From Bordetella parapertussis (GTDB taxonomy: Bacteria; Pseudomonadota; Gammaproteobacteria; Burkholderiales; Burkholderiaceae_C): a DNA stretch of 64,000 bases. Below, one piece after another: positions 26,118 to 35,806 of this stretch. Both the position numbers and the translations under genes were made by a program. The stretch covers positions 1-64,000 of the forward strand of contig CAMDKD010000011.1 in NCBI GenBank assembly GCA_945901125.1. The letters run 5' to 3'. The stretch's first letter is position 1. Each line of letters starts with the position of its first letter. A model generated the notes under the pieces. That model was given only the letters and a program-made list of their open reading frames with translations. It was not told where the DNA came from and ran no database searches.

Positions 26118-26698
26118 GCGCTGACTCCTTTGACTGTCAAAGCCTGACCGGCGACCATCCAAGTCAGTAGCTCACACGCTGCAGCCAATCGCTGATTGAC
26201 CAGACCTTGCGTATCTACAAACGCCCGGACTTCTGCGCCCATGGGAATCACACCAGCGCCTATGTCATTGCTGATCAGCACCACCGGCCCGGGCGCAGAC
26301 GCTATCGCCAGACACAGTATGTCGGTTTGCAACAGCACTTCATCTGGCGACATCACCGGTTGGCCTGTGTCTACAGGCATCATCAAATGGGTCAGCCACA
26401 AGGTGATGCAATCGATGACCAGCATGCGCTTGCTCAGGCTGTGTTCTGTCAGCATTTGTGCCAAGCGCCTTGGCTCTTCCAGCGTTTGCATGGCAGGCAC
26501 GCGCTCTCGGCGTTGCTGCCGGTGACGTTCAATGCGCGCCTGCATTTCGCTGTCACCTGCCAGCGCCGTGGCGATCAGCATGGCTTCATTACCCGTCGAT
26601 GCCGCCAGCCAAGCGGCAGCCAGTTGTTCCGCGCGTGCCGATTTACCGCTTTTCTGGCCGCCCAGTATCAGTTCACTTTTAGACCATGCCTCAGTCAT
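26114..26698 (-). CDS. cobU: Bifunctional adenosylcobinamide kinase/guanylyltransferase
   Basis: A 194-residue enzyme that phosphorylates adenosylcobinamide and then transfers GMP to it. The P-loop GGQKSGKS is at residues 13-20, and VLISNDIGAGVIP and FVDTQGLVNQRLA are typical of the family. It begins 8 bp after the receptor gene's stop and is joined by overlap to cobO. Confidence 0.93.
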   Translation of the reverse strand: MTEAWSKSELILGGQKSGKSARAEQLAAAWLAASTGNEAMLIATALAGDSEMQARIERHRQQRRERVPAMQTLEEPRRLAQMLTEHSLSKRMLVIDCITLWLTHLMMPVDTGQPVMSPDEVLLQTDILCLAIASAPGPVVLISNDIGAGVIPMGAEVRAFVDTQGLVNQRLAAACELLTWMVAGQALTVKGVSA

Positions 26699-26706
26699 GA
26701 GAGTCC

Positions 26707-28521
26707 TTATTTAGGTTGCCATTGCACGCCGACAAACACATTGCGCCCGGCTGTGTAGTAGGTGTTGGCCAGTTGGTAAGACTGGTCAAACGCATTGTTT
26801 AAACGCAGTAGCAGGCTGTAGTCTTTGTCTATCTGGCGCTGTCCCCACAGATTGAATAGCTGAAAAGCGGGTAACACGCTTGTGTTGTTGCTATCGTCGA
26901 AACGTTTGTCTATCCATCGCCATTCACTGCCCAGTGTCCAGGCTTGCCACTGTGTGTCTGCCGCCATATTGAGCGTGTTGTCAGCGCGGCGCCCCAGTGC
27001 CTTGCCGGTGTCGGTGTTTTTCGCGTCCAACCTGTCATAAGAACCGCTGAAGTTGAATGCACGGTAACGGGTGGCGGCTGACAGTGTCAAGCCTTGCAAA
27101 CGGGCATGGCTGTTATTGACATAGCAGCCATAAGTAGATGAACAAGCGCCTTTACCGGAAACATAGTCAATCAGATTTTCGATAAGGTTTTGATAGACCA
27201 CCACCGACAAACTGTGAACGCCTTGCTCGAACTTCAAACCAAGTTCTTTGTTTTGAGAGTTTTCCGGTTGCAAGGACGAGGAGCCATAAGCACTGAAGCG
27301 CTGATACAGCGTCGGTACTCTGAAAGCGCTGCCTGCCGATGCGCGCAGTTGCCATGCGTCGTTCAACTCGTAGGCATAAGCCGCCTGAGCTGTATGTTTG
27401 TCGCCGAAATCGCTGTCTGTATCGTGGCGTGTGTTCAATTGCAAGCTGTGCTGCTCTAGCACCAGACCATAGCCCAGCGCCAGCGAGTTTTGCGAGCGCT
27501 CGGTGCCGGCAGGTGTTGTCGATGTATTGTCAAGCGCATCCTCGCGGCGCTCCAGAGTTGCCTGAAAGCGGTGTATGTCCAGGCTGTAGTCGTTCTGAAA
27601 CACATAGTTGCGCAACACCGTGTTTGTTGCGTACTTTGATCCGGGCTGGGTGATGTAGTCATAGCGGCTGCGCGTGAGCAACAGCTTGCTTTGATAGTCC
27701 GGTGTCCACTGCGCCGTCCAGTTCAAGCCTGTGGTTTGAATGGTTTCAATGCTGTGGTCGTCCTGCACAGTGCTGGCGTCGTACTGTGCGTCCATCCTGC
27801 TTTGCAACAGCGTAGCCTCTAGCTTGTGGTCTTTATTGATCTTCAAACCCAGTCGTGCGGTTTCGGCATGGTTGTCGAAGCCGTCAATGTCCGGATTGGA
27901 GTCTTGCTTCGCATTGAAACCCTTGCTTTTTTCCTTGGTCACGCCCAATGCATAGTCCCATGGACCATTGGCGCCACTGAAACCGCCATTGACTTGGTAG
28001 GTGTTGTAAGTACCTGCCCCGATACCTGCATAAGGCTGAAATGCGCCTTGACCTCGTCGCGTGAACACCTGCACCACGCCGCCTATGGCGTCCGAACCGT
28101 AAATGGCCGCCGCCGGGCCGCGCAGTATTTCTATGCGATCGATTTGCGCCAGCGGCAAAGTCTGCCAAGTGAAGCCTCCGCTGGCGGACTGAGATTCAAT
28201 CCGCACACCGTCTACATACACAGCGGTGTGATTCGTGTTCGTACCCCGGATATACACACTGGTGGTGTTCCCCACTCCACCATTGCGTTGAAACTGCACG
28301 CCCGGGTAATGCGACAGCAAGTCAGCAACACCGGTCGCACCACTGCGCTCAATCGTTGCACGGTCAATCACGGTGACATCAGCCAGTACCTCACTCAAAG
28401 GCTGCTCAATGCGTGCCGCTGTCACCACCACTTCATTCAAGATTTGCGCAAAAGATGGCCATACGGTGGCGCAGCACACCGCAATCAAGCCCGGCCTGAG
28501 GGCTTTCAAACAAGCAAACAT
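26707..28521 (-). CDS. btuB: TonB-dependent cobalamin receptor, BtuB-like
   Basis: A 604-residue outer-membrane receptor expected to import cobalamin or cobinamides. A signal peptide ends at FAQ near residue 26. The N-terminal plug follows, with NEVVVTAAR (TonB-box region), GVQFQRNGGVGNTTSVYIRG and RIEILRGPAAAIYGSDAIGG, then a 22-strand barrel ending in the required aromatic-containing tail (VGVQWQPK). ATG 28521 gives a normal signal peptide. It is the first gene after a cobalamin riboswitch, which fixes the substrate class, and leads the cob operon. Confidence 0.92.
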   Translation of the reverse strand: MFACLKALRPGLIAVCCATVWPSFAQILNEVVVTAARIEQPLSEVLADVTVIDRATIERSGATGVADLLSHYPGVQFQRNGGVGNTTSVYIRGTNTNHTAVYVDGVRIESQSASGGFTWQTLPLAQIDRIEILRGPAAAIYGSDAIGGVVQVFTRRGQGAFQPYAGIGAGTYNTYQVNGGFSGANGPWDYALGVTKEKSKGFNAKQDSNPDIDGFDNHAETARLGLKINKDHKLEATLLQSRMDAQYDASTVQDDHSIETIQTTGLNWTAQWTPDYQSKLLLTRSRYDYITQPGSKYATNTVLRNYVFQNDYSLDIHRFQATLERREDALDNTSTTPAGTERSQNSLALGYGLVLEQHSLQLNTRHDTDSDFGDKHTAQAAYAYELNDAWQLRASAGSAFRVPTLYQRFSAYGSSSLQPENSQNKELGLKFEQGVHSLSVVVYQNLIENLIDYVSGKGACSSTYGCYVNNSHARLQGLTLSAATRYRAFNFSGSYDRLDAKNTDTGKALGRRADNTLNMAADTQWQAWTLGSEWRWIDKRFDDSNNTSVLPAFQLFNLWGQRQIDKDYSLLLRLNNAFDQSYQLANTYYTAGRNVFVGVQWQPK

Positions 28522-28602
28522 AAAAGTAGTCCAACAAAGATACTTGTTGTCGGCATCCCCGCCGGCGTCAAGCGATCGGCCAGACACGCGGTCTGACCCC
28601 CT

Positions 28603-28813
28603 GTTGGCCGGTATCCGGGCTGGCGGAACTGCTTGCGTCGCCTTCCCACCGGCTTATTCAAGGCCGACAGTGGCTGAGTGACGCAAGCTGAACTTAAAGA
28701 AGTTCGTCCGCTTGACCGTTGCGGGGGCAGCGCAGGCTGAGTGATTCAAAGGCTTATGAACCGCTCTCCTGCTTCCCGTTTAACTGCCGCATGTGAATCA
28801 CGCGGCGGGCACC
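28603..28813 (-). promoter_or_regulatory. Cobalamin (AdoCbl) riboswitch
   Basis: On the minus strand this roughly 211-nt leader has the conserved order GGTGCC, GGGAA, GCTGCCCCCGCAACGGT, the B12 box GCCACTG, and the terminal GCCGGTGGGAAGGCG arm ending CCCGGATACCGGCC. It lies directly upstream of btuB and would shut off the receptor and cob operon when cobalamin is plentiful. After the aptamer, GGTCAGAC and GTCTGGCC form an 8-bp hairpin, a possible expression platform; it has no long T tract, so translational control is more likely than termination. Confidence 0.93.
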
Positions 28814-28970
28814 AACACACTAAATATAGTTCAATTTAAATATAAAGTAAAAATAAAAGTAATATTTTTATGAGCTCATTCAATTAAAACCTGCTGTTTT
28901 GTGCGGCGTATTCAATCGCAACATGCCACAACAAAAGCGTATGCTGAGCTTTTGACTGCCGGAGCAATGA

Positions 28971-29342
28971 ATGGAAAATTTTTGGATATGGGCGCTGGTT
29001 TTTGTTGTCTTGAGCCCGTTGATACTGGGTTTGCTGTTGATCGGTTTGCAAAAAAAGGTGCGCATTATTCACAGCGTGTCGGGCATCGCCAAAAACGGCT
29101 ACACCGGGTACAGCTGGACGTATTTGTTTTTCGGCTGGTTTGTGCCGGTGGTGCGCGGCGAACTCGGCGTCGGCGTGCTGCACCTGGTCATCACGCTGGT
29201 GTCATTCGGTTTGTCTCAATTGATTTTTCCGTTTTTGTACAACCGCCAATACATGAACCGCATGTTGACCAGCGGCTGGGTGCTGGACATGGCAGACCCG
29301 AATTACGAGACAGCCAGACAAAAACTCAATATCGTCAACTAA
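28971..29342 (+). CDS. Small membrane protein, HrgC/DUF-type
   Basis: A 123-residue protein. A hydrophobic segment covers residues 5-27 and another about 65-88. Between them, IAKNGYTGYSWTYLFFGWFVPVVRG-like sequence resembles the conserved core of HrgC-like small membrane proteins. No function is established. It is transcribed away from btuB and stops inside the 3' end of the convergent amidase by 8 nt. The 157 bp before it are AT-rich and must hold both its promoter and the riboswitch promoter. Confidence 0.65.
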   Translation: MENFWIWALVFVVLSPLILGLLLIGLQKKVRIIHSVSGIAKNGYTGYSWTYLFFGWFVPVVRGELGVGVLHLVITLVSFGLSQLIFPFLYNRQYMNRMLTSGWVLDMADPNYETARQKLNIVN

Positions 29343-30738
29343 GGCGAGCCGGCGTGCGTGAATGCCAGTCGGTGACGCGCTGAAACGCGCTGCCTGCGCG
29401 CACCAGCGTGGCTTCATCCAGATGTGCTGACACCAGTTGAATAGCCACAGGGGTTTGTTTAACGGTGAAGCCGGCCGGCAAAGTGATGGTCGGGTTGCCG
29501 CTCATGTCAAAAGGTGCAGTGAACTTGATGAGCCGTGCCAACTCGGAAGGCACAGTGCCTATCACCGACATTTGTTCATGGGTGGGGGAAGCCATGGGTT
29601 GTGCGGGTATCAACAGCAAATCGCAGTTCTGGAAAAAACCACGCACAGCACCCGTGAAAGCGCGGCGGCGTAACCAGATTTTTTGCATCTCGACAGCTGA
29701 AATGGAACGCCCGAATTCAATCAAACCACCCAAACCCGGACCGTACAAAGCTTTGTTTTTCGGGTGCCAGGGCTCGTGCGCGACAGCGGTTTCTGCGGCA
29801 CATGCAGTGCCCCAATCAGCGACCATGTCTGTCACATCAGGAAAGCGCACATGGCGCATGTCTGCGCCCAAAGATTGCAATACATCGAAAGCCGATTGAA
29901 CGGCTTTTTGCATGTCCGCGTCCAAACCGGCACAGTAGTCCGGATCAAAACCTATGCGCAATCCGCTCAACTGCGTGATGTCGCCGCATACATAGTCAGG
30001 CACAGGCGCGTGCAGTGCAACGCTGTCATCCGGGTCTGCGCCTGCAATCAAGCCGAGCATGTGACCGCAGTCCATGGCGGTGCGCGCCATGGGTCCGATA
30101 TGGTCAAGCGATGCAGCCAACTCAAACGCACCATGCACAGGCACACGCGCCCAGGTGGGTTTCAGGCCGGTCACGCCATTGGCGGCTGAGGGAAAACGGA
30201 TAGACCCGCCGGTGTCTGTGCCAATGGCTGCAAAACACAAACCCGCCGCGACAGCGACACCGGAGCCGCTGGAGGATGCGCCCGACCAATGGTCGTCATG
30301 CCAGGGGTTGACGGGCGGCGGCACATCCGGGTGGTGATCGGCAAATGCAGCCTCGGTCATGGTGAGTTTGCCCAGCAACACCGTGCCGGCTTGGCGCAAA
30401 CGTTTCACCACGGTACCGTCGTAAGAGGGTTTGAAGTTGCGCATCATCGGCATGCCGGCAGCGGTGACGATATCTTTGGTATAGCAAAGGTCTTTGAGCG
30501 CGATAGGTACGCCGTGCAAAGGACTGAGAATCTGGCGGCGCATGATCATTGCGTCTGCCTCACGCGCTTGCTTTAAAGCTGTGTCCTGCGTGATGGTGGC
30601 GTAGGACAACAAGCGTTTGTCAACGCGTTCTATGCGGTTAAGCATCATTTGCGTGAGTTCCACGCACGACAGTTTTTTGCTGTGCAGCAAACCTGCCAGT
30701 GAATAAGCGTCCAGAAAAGCCAGTTGGTCGTCGGTCAC
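29335..30738 (-). CDS. Amidase (amidase-signature family)
   Basis: A 467-residue cytosolic Ser-cisSer-Lys amidase that hydrolyses an amide to acid plus ammonia. The catalytic Lys82 is in IALKDLCYT, the GASSSGS loop is at 153-159, and the nucleophile Ser179 is in TDTGGSIR. Substrate cannot be read from the sequence; it is not a GatA subunit by context since gatB and gatC are absent. It is the last gene of the amide cluster, 24 bp after the acyl-CoA synthetase. Confidence 0.87.
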   Translation of the reverse strand: MTDDQLAFLDAYSLAGLLHSKKLSCVELTQMMLNRIERVDKRLLSYATITQDTALKQAREADAMIMRRQILSPLHGVPIALKDLCYTKDIVTAAGMPMMRNFKPSYDGTVVKRLRQAGTVLLGKLTMTEAAFADHHPDVPPPVNPWHDDHWSGASSSGSGVAVAAGLCFAAIGTDTGGSIRFPSAANGVTGLKPTWARVPVHGAFELAASLDHIGPMARTAMDCGHMLGLIAGADPDDSVALHAPVPDYVCGDITQLSGLRIGFDPDYCAGLDADMQKAVQSAFDVLQSLGADMRHVRFPDVTDMVADWGTACAAETAVAHEPWHPKNKALYGPGLGGLIEFGRSISAVEMQKIWLRRRAFTGAVRGFFQNCDLLLIPAQPMASPTHEQMSVIGTVPSELARLIKFTAPFDMSGNPTITLPAGFTVKQTPVAIQLVSAHLDEATLVRAGSAFQRVTDWHSRTPARLS

Positions 30739-30761
30739 TGTGTGCTTTCTGTGGTGTCTGC

Positions 30762-32549
30762 TCAGGCGGTTTGCGGTGAGCGCAAACCGAGCTCATTCAC
30801 CATGTTTTGGCGCATTTGGAATTTTTGCGGTTTGCCGGTGGCCGTGAGCGGAAACTCATGCACAACACGCACATAGCGCGGTGTTTTGTAATGCGCCATG
30901 CGCGAGCGGCAATACTCTATGAACTCGTCCGCTTCAGCGGTTTGTCCGGGTTGCAAAATCACCCAGGCAGCGATTTCCTCACCGTATTTGGTATCCGGTA
31001 CGCCAAACACTTGTACGTCAAGCACCTTGGGATGTTGGATCAGCAGATTTTCAATCTCGCGCGGAAACACGTTTTCGCCGCCGCGTATCAACATGTCTTT
31101 GACACGCCCGACGATATTGCAATAGCCTTGTGCATCGATGGTGGCCAAGTCGCCAGTGTGCATCCAACCTGCATCGTCAATCGCTTCGGTGGTTTGCTGC
31201 GCGTCTTCCCAGTAGGAGCGCATCACCAGGTAGCCGCGCACACACAACTCACCCGGCACGCCCACGGGCACCATGCGGCCGTGCTCGTCAATCACCTTGG
31301 CTTGCACATGCGGTTGTATACGGCCCACCGTCGACACGCGTCGCTCCACCGGATCAGACACATGCGACTGGAACGACAGCGGCGAGGTTTCGGTCATGCC
31401 GTAACCAATGGTGATTTGCTTCATATTGAGTGTGCGCATCACGGCTTGCATGGTCTCAATAGGACAAGGTGCACCGGCCATGATGCCGGTACGCAAGAGG
31501 CTGAAATCCATGTTCGAAACGCCAGGCTCGGCCAGCATGGATACAAACATGGTGGGTACGCCGTGCAATCCAGTGCAACGTTGTTTGACCACCGCTTTGA
31601 GCGTGGCGGCAGCATCAAAACCTTCGCCCGGGAACACCATGGCCGCACCTGCTGCTGTGCATGTCAACACGCCCAGCACCATGCCAAAACAATGGTAGAG
31701 CGGCACCGGTATGCACATGCGGTCTTCGTGCGTCAGCGCCATGGACTTGGCAGCAAAGCGCGCGTTGTTGACGATATTGAAATGCGACAGCGTGGCACCT
31801 TTTGGCTTGCCGGTGGTGCCGCTGGTGAATTGGATATTGATTGCATCATCCGGGTCGAGCGCGGCAGACAAATCTTTTAAGCGCGCATGTTGCGCCGGTC
31901 CGGCTTGCTGTAAAAAATCTTTGAAACGCATGGCGCGCGCGGGCAACGCTTGCTTGGCGGCTTCATGGACAGGCAATGAAAGTTCATCCAGCACAATGAC
32001 ATGCTTTAAATGTTCCAGGCGCAATGAAGTCAAGTCTCCGGCCTGTCCGGGTCTGTCGATTTCAGGTGCGAGTTGACGCAAAGTTTCCAGGTAGTTATTG
32101 GTCTTGTAACCACGCGCCATGACCAGCATGCGGCAACGCACTTTGTTCAACGCGTATTCGAGTTCACTGCTTTTGTAGGCCGGGTTGATGTTGACCAGCA
32201 CAGCACCGATACGGGCCGTGGCGAACTGGGTGAGCAACCATTCCAAACGGTTCGGTGACCAGATGCCGACCCGGTTACCACGGCGTATGCCCATGGCCAA
32301 CAACGCAGCCGCCATGTTGTCCGCCTGTTGTTGCAAGTCGTACCAACTCAAGCGCTGGTTTTGTGCGACAAACACGGCAGCATCGCGCGAACCGTGGCGC
32401 AACACAGCGCGGTCAAGCAACTGGGGGATGGTCATGAAATGCAATGACGCATCGGTGGGTCCGGCCACAAACGACATGGTTCCCGGCGGACTCAGTTTGT
32501 GGTCTGCGCCGCCTTTGACCCAATCTGACAAAAATGGATTGTGGGACAC
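30762..32549 (-). CDS. AMP-forming acyl-CoA synthetase
   Basis: A 595-residue ANL-superfamily ligase that would convert a carboxylic acid to its CoA thioester with ATP. The P-loop FTSGTTGKPKGATLSH, the GYGMTETSP motif, GWMHTGDLATID and the C-terminal RGGENVFPREIE hinge with Lys in ATGKPQKF are all intact. It sits between two amidase genes on one transcript, so the likely substrate is the acid released by them. Chain length or aromatic preference is not visible. Confidence 0.88.
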   Translation of the reverse strand: MSHNPFLSDWVKGGADHKLSPPGTMSFVAGPTDASLHFMTIPQLLDRAVLRHGSRDAAVFVAQNQRLSWYDLQQQADNMAAALLAMGIRRGNRVGIWSPNRLEWLLTQFATARIGAVLVNINPAYKSSELEYALNKVRCRMLVMARGYKTNNYLETLRQLAPEIDRPGQAGDLTSLRLEHLKHVIVLDELSLPVHEAAKQALPARAMRFKDFLQQAGPAQHARLKDLSAALDPDDAINIQFTSGTTGKPKGATLSHFNIVNNARFAAKSMALTHEDRMCIPVPLYHCFGMVLGVLTCTAAGAAMVFPGEGFDAAATLKAVVKQRCTGLHGVPTMFVSMLAEPGVSNMDFSLLRTGIMAGAPCPIETMQAVMRTLNMKQITIGYGMTETSPLSFQSHVSDPVERRVSTVGRIQPHVQAKVIDEHGRMVPVGVPGELCVRGYLVMRSYWEDAQQTTEAIDDAGWMHTGDLATIDAQGYCNIVGRVKDMLIRGGENVFPREIENLLIQHPKVLDVQVFGVPDTKYGEEIAAWVILQPGQTAEADEFIEYCRSRMAHYKTPRYVRVVHEFPLTATGKPQKFQMRQNMVNELGLRSPQTA

Positions 32550-32585
32550 CTTGTCTGTTACCTGCTGTCTGTAGCTTTGTGAGGC

Positions 32586-35078
32586 TTAGAAATTGCGCCA
32601 GTCGCCGGCTTGCTCGAACGCATGCGCGGCACGGTAAATAGTGGACTCGTCCCAGTGCTTGGCGACCAGTTGCAAACCTATAGGCAAACCATTGGACATA
32701 CCGCAAGGCACGCTCATGGCCGGGTGACCGGTGACATCCAAGGGACAGGTATTGCCAAGCATTTCCAATGCACGTTGAACGTAGAGTTTGAGCGACGCAT
32801 TGGCGGGCGGCAAAGGTGTGGCCTTCATAGGCACGGTAGGCAACAACAGCAAGTCATAACGCGACAAAGCGTCGTCATAGGCTTTAGCAAGTACGCGGCT
32901 CAAGTTTTGCGCTTTGGCGTAAAAATGGCCGCGGTAATTTTTGATGAAATACTCGCCCGCCATCATCGACACTTTGAGAGATGGCGACAATTCATCTGCA
33001 CGAGAACGCCATGCAGAATGCGCGTCCAGCAAACTGGTGGTGTACAAACCTTTCCAGTTAAAGCCCATGCCGTTGCCGTTCATCATTTGAGCTTGCAAAC
33101 CTTCTACGGCAATCGCAGTCCAAATGGCCGGGCCATCCATGTGCATAGGCACAGACACATCTTCCACAATCGCACCCATGGAACGCAAACGGTCAGCGGC
33201 CTGGCGCACTTTGTGATCGACGTCTGATTCGCTGTCGGCGCGGTTAAAACCTTCTAGCAATACACCGATACGCAAACCGGAAACGCCGCGTCCCAAGGCT
33301 GCGGTGTAACGGTCAACGCGCGGGCTGTACTGGCGCGGATCCAAGCCGTCGGCACCTGCAATCACCTCTAACAACAAGGCGTTGTCTGCCACGGTCGCAG
33401 TCATGGGGCCAGCATGGTCAATCGTCGCTTCGATAGGCATGACGCCGGTGTAAGGCACCAAACCATGCGTTGGTTTCATACCGTAAATACCGCACCATGA
33501 AGCAGGCATGCGGATGGAACCACCCTGGTCACCGCCTATGGCCAAATCAAGTTCACCCGCCCCCACCAAAGCAGCAGAACCTGATGAAGAACCACCCGCT
33601 GAATACCCATAGCGGTAGGGGTTGTGCACCGGACCGGCGGCGTTGGTATGGCTGCCACCGGACAAGCAGAAATATTCGCAATGCGCTTTGCCTGCGATGG
33701 TGCCACCGGCGTCCAAAATTCGCGTGACCAAAGTGGCGTCGACATCCGGCACATAGCCTTCAAGCGAAGATGCACCATTCATCATGGGCACGCCTGCCAA
33801 ACACACGTTGTCTTTGAGCACCACGCGTTTGCCGCTTAAGGGGCCGTGTGCGGCACCGCGCACTTCGCTCTTAACCGCCCAGGCATTCAACGGGTTGTCT
33901 GCCGGACTGGGTTTGATACCAGGTGTGCGCGGGTAGCGCACAGGCGGCAGGTTGTCGGGCAGCTGAGTCAAGCGGTCGTAAGACTGAAAAGTGCCTTCCA
34001 TGATTTCAAGGTACTCGGCCACTTCACGAGTAGACATGTTCATGTGCAGCGACTCGACGATGGCGTGCATCTGATCGACAGTAGGACGTTTGACAGTAGA
34101 CATGATTCCCCCGGGGCCGGTGGCCATTGAATCGATGGCGGTTGAATGCGACCGCTTGTTGGTTGATGTGGATTTGGCAGACTGGCGGCTTGCAGGAGCT
34201 TGTTGTCCCGCATCGTCAGTGGAATAGGAAGAAGTGTTTGCTGTGTGCGCTTGACGTTCATGCACAGGCGGCAGCGCAGTTGCGGATTTACCCGGCGCGG
34301 ATTGCGGACTGTGCGTCATGCGCGCCGAGCCCATGCCGAGCAATTCACTCAAACCGCCGCCGCGCAATTGACTGGCATGCAATTCTTTGATGATGGTGCC
34401 GCGCTCGAACACCGCCACACGGTGCGCGACATCAAGCACTAGATCCAGATTTTGTTCAACAATGATCAAAGCTAAGCCGAATTCGTCGCGCAATCTGGCC
34501 AATGTGGCACCAATCTCTTGCACGATAGAGGGCTGTATGCCTTCGCTGGGTTCGTCCAGCAACAACAACCAGGGCTTGGGCACGAGTGCACGCGCCAGCG
34601 CCAAAATCTGTTGTTCGCCGCCCGACAAAGAGCCGCCTTTGCGATCCAGCAACACACGCAAACGCGGGAACTGATCGACCACGCGTTCCACCGATTGTTC
34701 TTCGGTTTCGCCTATGTCTTCGCGCCAAGCCATGCGCAGGTTTTCAAGCGCGGTAAGGCCGGGCAGAATGCCGCGACCTTGGGGCACATAGCCTATGCCC
34801 ATTTGCGAACGCTGGTGCGCGGGTGAGCCGGTGGCTTCGCTGCCGTCAAGAACAATACGCCCGCCGCTGCTAGGCATAAGGCCCATGATGACTTTGAGCA
34901 GCGTGGTTTTGCCCATGCCGTTATGGCCGACGATGCCGACCGCTTCGCCTTCATGGATTTGTAGATTGACGCCATGCAGCACCGGGACACGACCGTAGCC
35001 TGCGCGCAAATCGGCGACTTCGAGCACCACATCGGCGCGCTCAAAATGGTCTGCGTTGGAGTTGTGTGAGTCAGCCAT
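32586..35078 (-). CDS. Fusion of a LivF-type ABC ATPase and an amidase
   Basis: One 830-codon reading frame with two complete domains. Residues 1-250 are a LivF/UrtE-type ATPase: Walker A GHNGMGKTT (51-59), signature LSGGEQQ (151-157), Walker B LLLLDEP (171-177) and the EQN switch (208-210). Residues 251-325 are a Ser/Thr/Gln-rich linker without a visible fold. Residues 326-830 are an amidase with Lys422, GGSSSGS (495-501) and nucleophile Ser521 in GGDQGGS. Met326 (ATG at 34103) has GGGGGA just upstream and could be a second start giving a free amidase. The ATPase half completes the importer encoded upstream. I have no recollection of this pairing as a standard architecture; a sequencing error joining two genes is the main alternative. 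Confidence 0.85.
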   Translation of the reverse strand: MADSHNSNADHFERADVVLEVADLRAGYGRVPVLHGVNLQIHEGEAVGIVGHNGMGKTTLLKVIMGLMPSSGGRIVLDGSEATGSPAHQRSQMGIGYVPQGRGILPGLTALENLRMAWREDIGETEEQSVERVVDQFPRLRVLLDRKGGSLSGGEQQILALARALVPKPWLLLLDEPSEGIQPSIVQEIGATLARLRDEFGLALIIVEQNLDLVLDVAHRVAVFERGTIIKELHASQLRGGGLSELLGMGSARMTHSPQSAPGKSATALPPVHERQAHTANTSSYSTDDAGQQAPASRQSAKSTSTNKRSHSTAIDSMATGPGGIMSTVKRPTVDQMHAIVESLHMNMSTREVAEYLEIMEGTFQSYDRLTQLPDNLPPVRYPRTPGIKPSPADNPLNAWAVKSEVRGAAHGPLSGKRVVLKDNVCLAGVPMMNGASSLEGYVPDVDATLVTRILDAGGTIAGKAHCEYFCLSGGSHTNAAGPVHNPYRYGYSAGGSSSGSAALVGAGELDLAIGGDQGGSIRMPASWCGIYGMKPTHGLVPYTGVMPIEATIDHAGPMTATVADNALLLEVIAGADGLDPRQYSPRVDRYTAALGRGVSGLRIGVLLEGFNRADSESDVDHKVRQAADRLRSMGAIVEDVSVPMHMDGPAIWTAIAVEGLQAQMMNGNGMGFNWKGLYTTSLLDAHSAWRSRADELSPSLKVSMMAGEYFIKNYRGHFYAKAQNLSRVLAKAYDDALSRYDLLLLPTVPMKATPLPPANASLKLYVQRALEMLGNTCPLDVTGHPAMSVPCGMSNGLPIGLQLVAKHWDESTIYRAAHAFEQAGDWRNF

Positions 35079-35080
35079 GC

Positions 35081-35806
35081 TTATTTCGCCCGGTTGCCAA
35101 TGTAAACCTCGCGCACTTTGGCGTTGTTCAAAACCGCATCGGTAGAACCTTCCATCAACACGGCACCTTGATGCAAAACAGTGACCGTGCCGCCCAGCAT
35201 GCGAACAAAGTTCATGTCATGGTCGACCACGACAACCGCGGCTTGCTGGTTGATGCCGTGAATGAGTTCGACCAGACGATCGGCTTCAGCGCCGGTGATA
35301 CCGGCTGCAGGTTCGTCCAGCAACACCAGCTTAGGCCGCTGGCACAGCACCAAGCCGATCTCCACAATCTGGCGCTGACCATGCGCGAGCTCACCGACAC
35401 TGCGACGCAAATGGGTTTGCAAACCAAGTTCGGTAACCACGCGGTCAACCTCGGGAGAAGCGCCGTTTTTGCCGTGAATACGACGCGCCGACAACCACAG
35501 GTTTTCCCAGACCGTCAAGCCGTTCATCACCGAGGGCACCTGGGTTTTGATGCCTACGCCGAGTTGCACAATTTCGTGAGGTCGCCAGCCGGTCACATCC
35601 TGTCCTCGAATGAACACGCGGCCATTGCTGTGGTTGATCAAATGCTGACCGGTCAAACACTTGAATAAGGTGCTTTTACCTGCGCCGTTGGGGCCGATCA
35701 GGCAACGCAGTTCGCGTTCGCGCAAACTGAAATTGACGTTATTGACGGCCAACACACCGCCAAAGCGCATAGACAAATCGCGGGTCTCGACAATCATTTC
35801 ACTCAT
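35081..35806 (-). CDS. ABC transporter ATP-binding protein, UrtD/LivG type (amide cluster)
   Basis: A 241-residue ATPase with Walker A GPNGAGKST, a modified signature LAHGQRQIVEIG typical of UrtD proteins, and Walker B LVLLDEPAAG. The switch region is VDHDM. It ends 2 bp before the fusion gene and overlaps the permease by 4 nt. With the ATPase domain of the fusion it would make the nucleotide-binding pair. Confidence 0.9.
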   Translation of the reverse strand: MSEMIVETRDLSMRFGGVLAVNNVNFSLRERELRCLIGPNGAGKSTLFKCLTGQHLINHSNGRVFIRGQDVTGWRPHEIVQLGVGIKTQVPSVMNGLTVWENLWLSARRIHGKNGASPEVDRVVTELGLQTHLRRSVGELAHGQRQIVEIGLVLCQRPKLVLLDEPAAGITGAEADRLVELIHGINQQAAVVVVDHDMNFVRMLGGTVTVLHQGAVLMEGSTDAVLNNAKVREVYIGNRAK

